A stretch of 64,000 nt of DNA, taken from positions 124,001-188,000 of the forward strand of contig JABJJN010000089.1 of the NCBI GenBank assembly GCA_018660835.1, in the 5' to 3' direction. The notes beneath the pieces were generated by a model. The model saw only the letters and a program-made list of their open reading frames with translations. It searched no databases and was not told where the DNA came from. Below, in pieces: positions 44,607 through 53,175 of this stretch (its first letter is position 1; the number at the start of each line of letters is the position of its first letter). The DNA comes from Gemmatimonadota bacterium (GTDB lineage: Bacteria; Latescibacterota; UBA2968; UBA8231). The position numbers and the translations under genes are program-made.

Positions 44607-45368
44607 TCAGGTCAATGGCACAGTTCGGGTTCCAGTGTAGTGATCGAGAACGAGGCGCAGCGCCAGCAAATGCGCGTCGACGCGTGTCTGTAGCGGCCAC
44701 GCCGTGGAGGGCGTCTCTGTCAGTACACCGTGTGTCGCACTCTCGAAATAGGCATAGACAGACCATCCCGATGTTCGCCATGCGGGGTTGATCTCGAACA
44801 AGCCTTCCGACACGGGCATGTCGAGGCCGGGATCTGTGTTGTCATCTGAGTCGATGGATCCAATCTGCCTTACTGCATCAACAATCTGTTCGCCAAGCAG
44901 TCGCCGTTCTCGCTCTGCCTCGTACATGTAGAAGCCCGTCGCCTCGTAGTCTTCATGAAGATCGAAGAACAGATCGAATGGCTGATCAGCAATCACCTGG
45001 CGCAGCGACATCGACTCGATGACACCATTGTTTGACATGGAACGGTTGATGTCCTGGCCTGATCCGTTCTCTCTCGTATTGGCCTCATACCCGGAAGGGT
45101 TCACGCAGGGGATGACGACGAAGTGAAAGTGACGGACATAGTCAGCGACAGAATGCTCCAGAAATTGTAGTACTGCCTCGACGCCTGCCGGCTCATCACC
45201 ATGAACACCACCGGTGATCAGAACCCGACGCGCTGCATCCTGACTACCACAGCGAAGACCCCACATATCGTGACCTGTCGCCTGGCCTACCACGGCAGAC
45301 GCGCTCGTTGACGTAGCAAGCGCTTTGATCCGACGGATCACGTCTGCATGCCATCGATCTGTTGTCAT
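44607..45368 (-). CDS. Succinylglutamate desuccinylase/aspartoacylase-type hydrolase
   Basis: 253 residues. GVHGDEPAGVEAV gives the zinc HxxE, then VNPSGYEANTRENGSGQDINRSM, then FDLFFDLHEDYEATGFYMYE with the later His and Glu. ATG 45368 has GAGGTG seven bases upstream. The family removes acyl groups from amino acids or trims peptides. It lies alone, convergent with PhyH and divergent from the membrane protein. Confidence 0.88.
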   Translation of the reverse strand: MTTDRWHADVIRRIKALATSTSASAVVGQATGHDMWGLRCGSQDAARRVLITGGVHGDEPAGVEAVLQFLEHSVADYVRHFHFVVIPCVNPSGYEANTRENGSGQDINRSMSNNGVIESMSLRQVIADQPFDLFFDLHEDYEATGFYMYEAERERRLLGEQIVDAVRQIGSIDSDDNTDPGLDMPVSEGLFEINPAWRTSGWSVYAYFESATHGVLTETPSTAWPLQTRVDAHLLALRLVLDHYTGTRTVPLT

Positions 45369-45446
45369 GTTTGACACCTCACCCGATGGATCGCAACGTA
45401 AGCTCCATTCTCTTTGTACGCTCTAGTCTCACCCGGGAGCCAGACC

Positions 45447-46076
45447 ATGGAATCGATGACTTCATCGTATCCGGCGACACTCGACGTCGAGTATCCAGAC
45501 AGAGAGTTATCTCGTCTGACCACGTTCTTCCGCATCTTCACTGTGATCCCAATTGGCATCATCCTTGCCTTGCTGAGTGGCCATAATTCGATGGTCAATG
45601 GCGATGCTGCCGTCTCCACAAACTACAATGGTGGCGCGAGTTTGTTCCTCGCCACAGTCCTCATGCTTTTGTTCCGGCAGACCTATCCGCGCTGGTGGTT
45701 TGACTGGCAATTGGCGCTGGCGCGCTTCGCCATGCGTGTCGAGGCGTATCTGTGCCTGCTTCGTGACGAGTATCCCGCCGTCGAGCAGGATCAGGCCATT
45801 CGCGTCGAGATCGACTATCCCAATGCCCAGACCGATCTGAATCGCTGGCTGCCATTGATCAAATGGTTATTCGCATTTCCCCACTACGTCGTACTGCTTT
45901 TCCTGAGTATAGCAGCAATGATCTGCGTGGTGATCGCCTGGTTCGCCATTCTCTTCACGGGGCGTTATCCGCGAGGACTGTTCGACTTCGTTGTTGGCGT
46001 CATGAACTACTGGCTACGAGTCGTGGTCTATGCTTTCATGCTGACAACAGATCGCTATCCGCCCTTCAGCCTGTAG
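45447..46076 (+). CDS. DUF4389-type membrane protein
   Basis: 209 residues with three or four hydrophobic segments (FRIFTVIPIGIILALLSG; GASLFLATVLMLLF; LIKWLFAFPHYVVLLFLSIAAMICVVIAWFAILFTGRYP) and the conserved YPRGLFDFVVGVMNYWLRVVVYAFMLTTDRYPPF. Family function is unknown. ATG 45447 follows GGGAG. It is convergent with the selenoprotein gene. Confidence 0.88.
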   Translation: MESMTSSYPATLDVEYPDRELSRLTTFFRIFTVIPIGIILALLSGHNSMVNGDAAVSTNYNGGASLFLATVLMLLFRQTYPRWWFDWQLALARFAMRVEAYLCLLRDEYPAVEQDQAIRVEIDYPNAQTDLNRWLPLIKWLFAFPHYVVLLFLSIAAMICVVIAWFAILFTGRYPRGLFDFVVGVMNYWLRVVVYAFMLTTDRYPPFSL

Positions 46077-46104
46077 TCTACAAGTACTACGCCACAGCAT
46101 CCGG

Positions 46105-46137
46105 GCCTTCACACAAGGCGACCCTTCACAAAAGGGT
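46105..46137. repeat. Two adjacent hairpins across the selenoprotein stop codon
   Basis: GCCTT-GTGTG-AAGGC and ACCCTT-TTGTG-AAGGGT (minus strand) lie next to each other; the second contains the TGA stop (46126-46128). The units CCTTTTGTGAAGG and CCTTGTGTGAAGG differ by one base at a 17-base period. They may act as a terminator pair between convergent genes. Confidence 0.5.
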
Positions 46138-46470
46138 GGCAACCATCTCCTGATTGTAACCAACCAGGAGCCGCTTGCCGGCACGAATCGTGGGCGCTCT
46201 GAGTTTGCCCGATCGGCCCAGTAGCAGAGCCAGCAATTCGTCGTCGCCAGGCCGCCCCTGACGCAGATCAAAGCGATCGATCTTCTGCCCCTTGGCTACG
46301 AGCATCTCATCTATGCCTTGTAGCAGATCCAGGGCAGTCTCTGCTGTAACGGGTTCTTTGCTGGCACTTTGCACGGTGCCATCGAGTACATCATTCTGCG
46401 CAAGAAACTCTTGCGTGTTTTTGCAGCTTGTTCAGCCAGGGCGATGGTAGCGCCAATCGATCTTTGGCAT
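46126..46470 (-). CDS. ArsC/thioredoxin-fold selenoprotein (UxxC), TGA read as Sec
   Basis: From ATG 46470, with AAGGG upstream, the frame reads MPKIDWRYHRPG-[TGA at 46434-46432]-TSCKNTQEFLAQN and on to KGQKIDRFDLRQGRPGDDELLALLLGRSGKLRAPTIRAGKRLLVGYNQEM, stop 46126. Read as Sec13 the product is 114 residues with a U-T-S-C redox motif, matching my recall of the small ArsC-like (seleno)protein family, in which Cys or Sec occupies this position and RAPTxRxGKxLLVG ends the fold. A hairpin fits 16 bases after the TGA. Without recoding only the C-terminal 82 residues would be made. It lies 21 bases after the M20 gene. Confidence 0.85.
46399..46415 (-). promoter_or_regulatory. Bacterial SECIS-like hairpin
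   Basis: CGCAAGA-GTT-TCTTGCG: seven perfect pairs closing a 3-base loop whose first base is G. The stem begins 17 bases and the loop 24 bases after the in-frame TGA, inside the range of bacterial SECIS elements, which sit directly downstream of the Sec codon and bind SelB. Confidence 0.75.
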
Positions 46471-46491
46471 GGATCCCTTCCTATTCTCAGT

Positions 46492-47667
46492 TCAAGTCGC
46501 AGCGCAGAAGCGCGCCGCCGTCAGTGCATAGACCTTCGCAATCCGTGTCAGTTCACTGACGGGCACACTCTCCTGCGTTGTATGAGCACCCGTCGCATTG
46601 GGGCCATGGGTCAGCGCCGGAATCCGGGCCATGGCTGAATACTTGTTGCCATCATCGACAAAGGGCTTGCCTCCATACGGTAGCTGCTCGCCACTCACGC
46701 TCTGCGAGGCAGCCTGCAGACACTCGACGATCGGTTCTGCCTCGTTGATGTGGAACGCATCACCTGGCACTTCGATGTGCCACTCAGCGACGGTTCCCGT
46801 ATCCTGTGCAACACCTTCGATGATCGAGCCGAGCTGCTCTTTCACGGCCTCGACCTGTCCAGGTGTCACCCATCGACGTGTTCCCTTCACCTGACAGCTC
46901 GTGGGTGACTGGTTGTAGATCTCCCCTGCCTGCAGCAACCCGACGAACGCGGTATCACAGCCAGCGTGTGGATGGGTGATGGGCGCCAGTTCAGCAGCCA
47001 GTTGCTTGAGGCGGACCACGAGTTCAGCCCCGGCATCGACGACATTCGGCTGGTTGGCAGGCCGCAGAACCTCGTGCACAGGTTCACCCGGACGCGACAG
47101 GGTCACCTCGAAGACGGCCATCCCCCGACCGGCCAGAGGTAGAGGATGCGCGAGATATTCCGGCAGCAGGACCGCATCGCCCGTGAACCCTCCTTCTATC
47201 AGACCGTGCACCTGGCGACCGTCGCCCCAGGGCGCTTCGTGATGGTCGTGGGTGGTGAGTAGCACGCTGCCGCCCTGCAGGGCATCGGCGTCACGCAAGG
47301 CGCGCATGGCCTCGACACATGCCGCGATGCCACCCTTCATATCCGCGGCTCCCAGGCCCAACAGGTGGCCGTCGACGACACTCGCCGGCACGAAGGGCAG
47401 ATGCACCGTGTCGAGGTGACCATCGAATTGCAGAGTACGTCCCACGCGGCTGCCATGCAGGCGCGTCACAACAGCGGGTGCTGTCGGCCAACCCGCGTCG
47501 GGCCGCTCCACTTCAAAGCCGTCCGATGTCAGAATCTCGGCAAGCCGAGCGGCGACAGCCGTTGCATCGCATGTGGGGCTGGGCACATCGACAAGAGCCG
47601 TTGCCGTTGCCAGCAAACGTTTCTCATCAACAGCGGTGACCAGATTTTGTAGGTTTGTCTCTTCCAT
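46492..47667 (-). CDS. M20-family metallopeptidase (ArgE/DapE/carboxypeptidase-like)
   Basis: 391 residues. FDGHLDTVHLP and GAADMKGGIAA supply zinc ligands; DHHEAPWGDGRQ replaces the usual EE pair with a single Glu; PSTCDATAVAARLAEIL is the normal opening. A dimerisation domain occupies the middle. It hydrolyses amide bonds of N-acyl amino acids or dipeptides. ATG 47667 or 47688; neither has a clear Shine-Dalgarno. The selenoprotein gene follows closely. Confidence 0.88.
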   Translation of the reverse strand: MEETNLQNLVTAVDEKRLLATATALVDVPSPTCDATAVAARLAEILTSDGFEVERPDAGWPTAPAVVTRLHGSRVGRTLQFDGHLDTVHLPFVPASVVDGHLLGLGAADMKGGIAACVEAMRALRDADALQGGSVLLTTHDHHEAPWGDGRQVHGLIEGGFTGDAVLLPEYLAHPLPLAGRGMAVFEVTLSRPGEPVHEVLRPANQPNVVDAGAELVVRLKQLAAELAPITHPHAGCDTAFVGLLQAGEIYNQSPTSCQVKGTRRWVTPGQVEAVKEQLGSIIEGVAQDTGTVAEWHIEVPGDAFHINEAEPIVECLQAASQSVSGEQLPYGGKPFVDDGNKYSAMARIPALTHGPNATGAHTTQESVPVSELTRIAKVYALTAARFCAAT

Positions 47668-47795
47668 AGTGACAGGACATAGGGACATTGCGCGGTTTCA
47701 AGCAAGCAGAGCCAGCTGTGGATGAGCAGCATAGCCTTTGTTATGGTAGTCTTGTAGGACGATCTCTCCCATCCATCAAACGCCAGGAGGCCTGC

Positions 47796-48683
47796 ATGCA
47801 GCGCCTCATTCGTCTCATCGCCATTGTCTGCCTCACCCAGATCCCTGCCCATGCACAGCGCACGTACCTCAAGTTCGACCAGGGCATGGACCTCGGATTC
47901 GCCAAGTGGATCATGCTCGTCGGCATCCTCGTAGGACTTGCACATCTGACCTATTGGTTCATGACCAAACACCTGAAGGAAAGCAGGGCCCGCGCCAGGA
48001 CGGCTTCGACCAAAGCACAACGGTCGCATGCTTTTGAGGAACGGGCGACGGCCCTCGGCTTTCGTCAGGGAGAGGCGCGTACGGTAGAGCGTATCGCCAT
48101 GCGCCTGTCTCCCAAGACACCCCTCAATCTGCTGAACTCGGCCAATGGTCGAGAGTATCTCGTCGGCGATCTCGACAAACGCATTGCCAAGCGGCAAGGC
48201 GAAGTACGCGTGTTGGAGAAACTGAAGGCACGCCTGGTCGTTTTGCGGGATCAGGATGTGCATGAACGCGAGACACCGAGGATTGAGGCGAATCTCGCCG
48301 TGTGGGTACTGCGTCGCCGATCGCCAGTTGAAACGGAACTATTCGATGACGAAGACGCCACTGACTCAGAGGACGAAGCCGACGGTCTCGGTGAGGGCAT
48401 GGATTCTATCGCCGGTCGTCTGCTGGATATCAGTGAAGGGGGCGCAGCGATCAGCGTCGACATAAATCTGAGCCGCGGCGACCGAATCCAATTCTGGTCA
48501 GCGGAGAGCACATGGATTCTGGGTGAAACCAGAGCCGGTGTGCTGAACACGGCAACGCGTGATGGCGAGAAGGTGGTGCACGTGTATTTCGTCGATCCGG
48601 ACCTGCGTGAACTACGGCTGGCCCTGGCCGATCTTCGTGAGCGGAGCTCAGGCCCTGCTGGCAATGAAGAAGACAGCGAATAG
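47796..48683 (+). CDS. PilZ-domain membrane protein
   Basis: 295 residues. A signal-like helix (MQRLIRLIAIVCLTQIPAHAQ) is followed by a membrane segment (WIMLVGILVGLAHLTYWFM), a charged helical middle, an acidic linker (DDEDATDSEDEADGLGEG), and PilZ (RLLDISEGGAAISVDINLSRGDRIQFW). PilZ usually binds cyclic di-GMP, though the RxxxR half of the motif is not obvious here. ATG 47796 has a perfect AGGAGG nearby; the longer open frame is not the start. Confidence 0.82.
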   Translation: MQRLIRLIAIVCLTQIPAHAQRTYLKFDQGMDLGFAKWIMLVGILVGLAHLTYWFMTKHLKESRARARTASTKAQRSHAFEERATALGFRQGEARTVERIAMRLSPKTPLNLLNSANGREYLVGDLDKRIAKRQGEVRVLEKLKARLVVLRDQDVHERETPRIEANLAVWVLRRRSPVETELFDDEDATDSEDEADGLGEGMDSIAGRLLDISEGGAAISVDINLSRGDRIQFWSAESTWILGETRAGVLNTATRDGEKVVHVYFVDPDLRELRLALADLRERSSGPAGNEEDSE

Positions 48684-48740
48684 GGGCGGTGTCACCGACG
48701 CCTGCAGCAAGCGGCGCTAGCAGCCGGCTGGCGGTCGCCG

Positions 48741-51404
48741 TCAGTAGGCGACGCTAATGAGCCCTGTCGGCGTCGAGCCCCCCGCATCTGCGTCGACCTT
48801 GTAGCGCACGATATAGATGCCGGGCGGTACCAACTGGTCCTTCGCGTCCAGACCATCCCATTCGAACCGATAGAGACCATTGGCGTTGCTGCGCGTCTCT
48901 GACAGGGTGCGGATCTGGCGACCCGTCAGGTCGTAGATATCGACACCCACCTCACGATCCACATTTATCCGCAGCACAGCAAACTCGAACAGACCCTGGT
49001 CATTGATGCCATCGCCATTGGGGGAGAACACACGGCTCGTCGCGTCGCCGATTCGCACGGTGCTGCCTCCCAAGGGCGTCATCACCGTCAGACCCGAACC
49101 GACGGACAGATCATCGCCGACAGCGTCGCCGCCATCAGCTGCTTGCCACGAATCGGGAGAAGAGGCAGCGGCCGCCTCGAGTCCGAAGGTGGAACCACTT
49201 TGAAAAACCGTGGCCGTGAAGGACAAGCGCACCAGATCTGGGCCAGTGGACCGAATCGACGCAGGTAGCTGCACCAGCAGCGTATCGGTCCCATCTCCGG
49301 TCACTGAGAGGGTCTGTCCTGAATCATCTTGAAACAGACCGTCTCCACCAGCAGGTGTGAAGGCCTGTGTCGTCGTCGCCGTGAAGTCATCCTCTTCACC
49401 CAGGTCGACACCGCGCATCGTCATTTCTGATCGGGATGGCGCCGTGAGGCGCAGACGACTGAAATTTCCCGAGCGCGTCGTGACGAAGGATGGTCGAAGA
49501 TAGACATCGAAGTCGATCAGTTCGCCGACAGGGACCTCACGCTTGGGTGTGATCTCAGCCAAAAGCTGGGTTGCCACAGGTTGCAAAGTGGACACGGAAA
49601 TTGAATGGAGCGTTGCCGCCGTGTCAGGGGATGATGTCAGCAGCTTGGCCTCGACGATCAGATAACGTCGTGGACTTGGCGAAACAATCCGCTCGCCTTG
49701 CTCGATATAGACCTGGCTAAAATTGCTCCAGCCGGCGCCGGGAACGGTCTCGATGCGGGGCACAGGATCACGAAAGAAGGACGGTTTGGAGTCCCATTCT
49801 GATTTGGTGACCTCTTCGCCGGTATTGAGATAGTAGTGCTTGATCTCGCGAAGTAAGTCACCTGTACGCGTGCGAATTTCGACGGATGTGCCTTCCGGCG
49901 TATCAGCATCCCAGGAGATATTCTGTAGAATACGAGGTGTGCTCATATCGATCAGATCGGAGACCATGTTCACCTCTGGCACAGTCCCACTACTGTAGAT
50001 CTGCATCTCCGTCACAACACTCTGGAACCGATTGCCCTCATGGGCAAGTGTCCGCCGCGCCGTATCGAGATTGCGGAACTCGAGGAAGCGGAAGAGCCTG
50101 GCATCGAAACGGTCCTCAAAGAGTCTCGTACTTTGATTGAACAGTCGGTCTTCGCTGCTGAGCGTCTCCCAGATCAGACTGCCATCTGGCGCGACAGAAC
50201 CGTCGGAACCTCGCAGTTGATATCCGTAGAGAACCCGTTCCGCGAGAGCCGCACGGCGGGTGATGGTGCGTACCGCATCAATTCGCAGCAAGGCGCCCAG
50301 ATCGATCTGCAACAACCCCCATCCGGCGATATCACCTACGGTACTGAAAACGGTCGCATTCCAGTTTGAGCGGATGCTACCATCAAATGCCAGTTCGGCA
50401 GCTGCATTCGGATTCCCCTCCAACAGAGAGCCCCCACGGTCGACAATTCCCGTGGCGACATTGTCACCTGCCGTCCAGACTTCCACCTCCGCAAGGCGAG
50501 GACGTTCACGGCGGAAGTAGCGGTGCCCGCCTTGCTGTTCGGCAGGTAACGCGTCGTAGACAGTCTGTGTTACGAGGCGCTGCTCGCCACCAATGAGCCA
50601 GATATTCTCGACGTCGCCTTTGTCGGCTGCGCTGAGTGCTTCGTACTCACCCTGCGTGAGCTCTTCGCCGTGGGTTCCACGACGTCCGGTGACGTCGAGT
50701 CGCACATATTGCACCAATCGACCTGTCCACCCCTCAGAATGCGAAAGGGCCGGTTCGAGATCGAAGGAGAATTCACGCTGGTCGAGATTGGGCTCTGTTG
50801 TGCTGCCAGCTAATTGATAGTCGAGAGCAGAGCTACTGGCATCGTCAAAAGGGTTTTGCCCCGTCGCAGTGTGTACGCGGAATTGGTAAAAGGGATCGGC
50901 ACGAACTTCGGGAGAATCAGCTACGAAGCGCAGGACAATACGTGTAGCGGAAACGAGTCGTCCCAGATCGATCTCAACCTGCCAACTGGCCAACTCGTCG
51001 TCAGCGCTGGGTTCCCAGAATGTCTCATCGTCGCCATCCATCAAGCGTTGCGCAGCAGTTGCATTGGAGTAGGCACGTTTGATACCCCCCGTCGCCAGTA
51101 GCACACCCGACTCATTGACGGAGTTGTCGTAAAAGCTGCTCAGAGAACCGGCCAGTTCGTAGCGAAAATCTCCTGCAGTGAGAGATGCATTGATCGAAGG
51201 CGCCAGTTTGCGCGGCTGCACGGATCCATCGTCTTCGATAGTCACCAGACCCGCGGGCGCCGACCAGGCCCGCCAGTGGCTCGCCCGATCGATTTCGATC
51301 GATTGACTCGTAAGGCGATAGCCATTCTGGGCCCAGCAGGCAGTGCCCAGAAGCAGGATCCCCAAACTTGTGCACACACCTGATCGAATGTGGGTCAGTG
51401 ACAT
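48741..51404 (-). CDS. Secreted multi-domain protein with FlgD-Ig C-terminus (paralogue C)
   Basis: 887 residues. Signal peptide MSLTHIRSGVCTSLGILLLGTACWA, ATG 51404 with AGAGGA seven bases upstream. Two discoidin-like modules (AAQRLMDGDDETFWEPSADD; AFDGSIRSNWNATVFSTVGD), several beta-sandwich domains, and a C-terminal FlgD-Ig domain with SPNGDGINDQGLFEFAVL and GIYIVRYKVDADAG. Such tails resemble cell-surface sorting or attachment modules. Nearest kin in the window are the proteins at 53172 and 58991. Confidence 0.8.
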   Translation of the reverse strand: MSLTHIRSGVCTSLGILLLGTACWAQNGYRLTSQSIEIDRASHWRAWSAPAGLVTIEDDGSVQPRKLAPSINASLTAGDFRYELAGSLSSFYDNSVNESGVLLATGGIKRAYSNATAAQRLMDGDDETFWEPSADDELASWQVEIDLGRLVSATRIVLRFVADSPEVRADPFYQFRVHTATGQNPFDDASSSALDYQLAGSTTEPNLDQREFSFDLEPALSHSEGWTGRLVQYVRLDVTGRRGTHGEELTQGEYEALSAADKGDVENIWLIGGEQRLVTQTVYDALPAEQQGGHRYFRRERPRLAEVEVWTAGDNVATGIVDRGGSLLEGNPNAAAELAFDGSIRSNWNATVFSTVGDIAGWGLLQIDLGALLRIDAVRTITRRAALAERVLYGYQLRGSDGSVAPDGSLIWETLSSEDRLFNQSTRLFEDRFDARLFRFLEFRNLDTARRTLAHEGNRFQSVVTEMQIYSSGTVPEVNMVSDLIDMSTPRILQNISWDADTPEGTSVEIRTRTGDLLREIKHYYLNTGEEVTKSEWDSKPSFFRDPVPRIETVPGAGWSNFSQVYIEQGERIVSPSPRRYLIVEAKLLTSSPDTAATLHSISVSTLQPVATQLLAEITPKREVPVGELIDFDVYLRPSFVTTRSGNFSRLRLTAPSRSEMTMRGVDLGEEDDFTATTTQAFTPAGGDGLFQDDSGQTLSVTGDGTDTLLVQLPASIRSTGPDLVRLSFTATVFQSGSTFGLEAAAASSPDSWQAADGGDAVGDDLSVGSGLTVMTPLGGSTVRIGDATSRVFSPNGDGINDQGLFEFAVLRINVDREVGVDIYDLTGRQIRTLSETRSNANGLYRFEWDGLDAKDQLVPPGIYIVRYKVDADAGGSTPTGLISVAY

Positions 51405-51435
51405 GGGAGGTTCCTCTCGGTACGACGCGGCCGCT

Positions 51436-53175
51436 TCAGTTGAAATCGACGGGGAGACCCGCGCGCTGGTGATCGCGACGTGCGATCTCATCGATGAGTG
51501 AATCGGGCAAGGCTTGGACTAACTCTATCTCGTAGATCAGTGTCTGACTTTTGTGCCGTACAAGCAACTCTTCGACGAAACGTTCGAAGGCACTATTCTG
51601 CTGAAACCGGCGAGCGTAGGCCTTGGCACGGGCTTCCACCTGCAGAAATGGCATGAGTGCACCCTTCTCACGGTGGATGACGCGAAACACACTCTGTCCG
51701 CCTTCAACTGCAACGGGGCCTACGACCTCGTTCAGTGGTGCCTGCTGCACAGCAGCATAGAGGACGCTGTTCGTCATGCGCTCGTGTTCGTTGAGACGCA
51801 GTGTGCCGCGCGAATCCGACGGCCCTACGCGCCGCAGGGTCGTTCGTTTGGCGATATCCAGTAGGTCGTGCCCTGCTGCCACCTCATCGAGAACGGCAAG
51901 TGCCTCCTGCTCGGATCCTACGAGGGTTTCCACGATGAGAATATCAGCACTCTCGCGAAATGCATCGGGATAGTCTTTGTAGAACTTCTGTACGTCCTCA
52001 GACGTGACAGCGGGCTCTTCATCGAGCACCTGCCGACGCAATTGGGTAATCGCCAACTCCTCGACCAGTTCCTGCTGCCACGAGACAATCTCAGGCTGTT
52101 CGTGCGCTCCAAGACGACGGGCCGCCTCTGCATAGAGATGCTCAGCACGGAGGATTTCATCCGCCACACGAACGGCCGATACACCATCTTTGATCTCTCG
52201 TCGGTTGCGCTTGCTGATCTGCAGAAATTCGCCGATGGAAATAGCCGTGTCCGCGTAGGTGAACAGCGGCAGGGCCGCTTCACCGGGCTCAAGTAGCCAC
52301 AGCTGTAGCACCGTATCCCCAGCGCCCCGCTCGTCGAGAATTCCCAGGCCTTCAGGAACGGCTCTCCAGTCGAATTCTACACTCAGCGACTGCAGTGTCT
52401 CGTACTCAATTCTCTGTCGCTCTTGTTCCATCAGCACAGCCAGGATCTGCTCTACAAAGTCTTCGATCGGTGCGATCTTCGTATGCAGAAAGCGCAGGAT
52501 CTGGAATTCCTGCCCAAGAGGGATCACCTCTGAAATGGCACTATCGGGAAGATTGGCGAAGACCGAGGCCGAGATCCCCAATTGCGCTGCCTGGCGCTGA
52601 CTTACATATCCCAACTCGCCGCCACCCGGCGCCGAAGATGTATGGATCGAATGCTTCATTGCCAGTGCCTCGAAGCGCTCTCCACTTGCCAGTGCGTCAC
52701 GCAACATCTCGGCCTGGGCGGAAGAGGTCGTGACGATGCCAGCAAGACGGCGTTGCAGACCTAACCCGAGACTGTCGTAGACGGCCTGGGCTTTCGCCTT
52801 CTCAACACTGATGTGAGGCCAGACCTGTTCTCGCAGATACACATTCTTCAGCTTGTCCCGCAATCGATCATCAACCTGCTGCGCGATGGCCAGCGTCGTG
52901 TCGAAACCACGCTCGGCAGCTTCGTGAGCGAGAAGTCGTCGCACGAGCAGACTTCGCAGATATTGCCGTCGTGCGGAATCGCCATGTGCACTGGCGAGCA
53001 AGGTGATGGGAACCCGTTCAGCGTAGTTGCGCAGATCCTGTGCGAGAATACGCTCCTCACCAATACTGGCGACCACACCCGGCGCGGGCGCTACGAGGGG
53101 CTCTGCAGCACATCCGATCAGCAGCAATCCTGCAACAATGGAGCCTGCGGCAATAGAGATCCTGAAACGCTTCAA
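51436..53175 (-). CDS. Parvulin-type prolyl isomerase lipoprotein, SurA/PpiD-like
   Basis: 579 residues. The lipobox LLLIGC ends the signal (MKRFRISIAAGSIVAGLLLIGC), so Cys22 would be lipidated. A SurA-like N-terminal chaperone helix region (YLRSLLVRRLLAHEAAERGFD) leads to a parvulin domain (APGGGELGYVSQRQAAQLGISASVFANLPDSAISEVIPLGQEFQILRF), then further helical and degenerate rotamase-like parts (TSEDVQKFYKDYPDAFR; NEVVGPVAVEGGQSVFRVIHRE). It probably helps fold the large secreted proteins. It starts within the stop of paralogue B (ATGA). Confidence 0.88.
   Translation of the reverse strand: MKRFRISIAAGSIVAGLLLIGCAAEPLVAPAPGVVASIGEERILAQDLRNYAERVPITLLASAHGDSARRQYLRSLLVRRLLAHEAAERGFDTTLAIAQQVDDRLRDKLKNVYLREQVWPHISVEKAKAQAVYDSLGLGLQRRLAGIVTTSSAQAEMLRDALASGERFEALAMKHSIHTSSAPGGGELGYVSQRQAAQLGISASVFANLPDSAISEVIPLGQEFQILRFLHTKIAPIEDFVEQILAVLMEQERQRIEYETLQSLSVEFDWRAVPEGLGILDERGAGDTVLQLWLLEPGEAALPLFTYADTAISIGEFLQISKRNRREIKDGVSAVRVADEILRAEHLYAEAARRLGAHEQPEIVSWQQELVEELAITQLRRQVLDEEPAVTSEDVQKFYKDYPDAFRESADILIVETLVGSEQEALAVLDEVAAGHDLLDIAKRTTLRRVGPSDSRGTLRLNEHERMTNSVLYAAVQQAPLNEVVGPVAVEGGQSVFRVIHREKGALMPFLQVEARAKAYARRFQQNSAFERFVEELLVRHKSQTLIYEIELVQALPDSLIDEIARRDHQRAGLPVDFN

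Noticed and set aside
47529..48263. 244-codon minus-strand frame
   Set aside because: Spans the M20 start and PilZ gene in antisense; no start signal and no domain.
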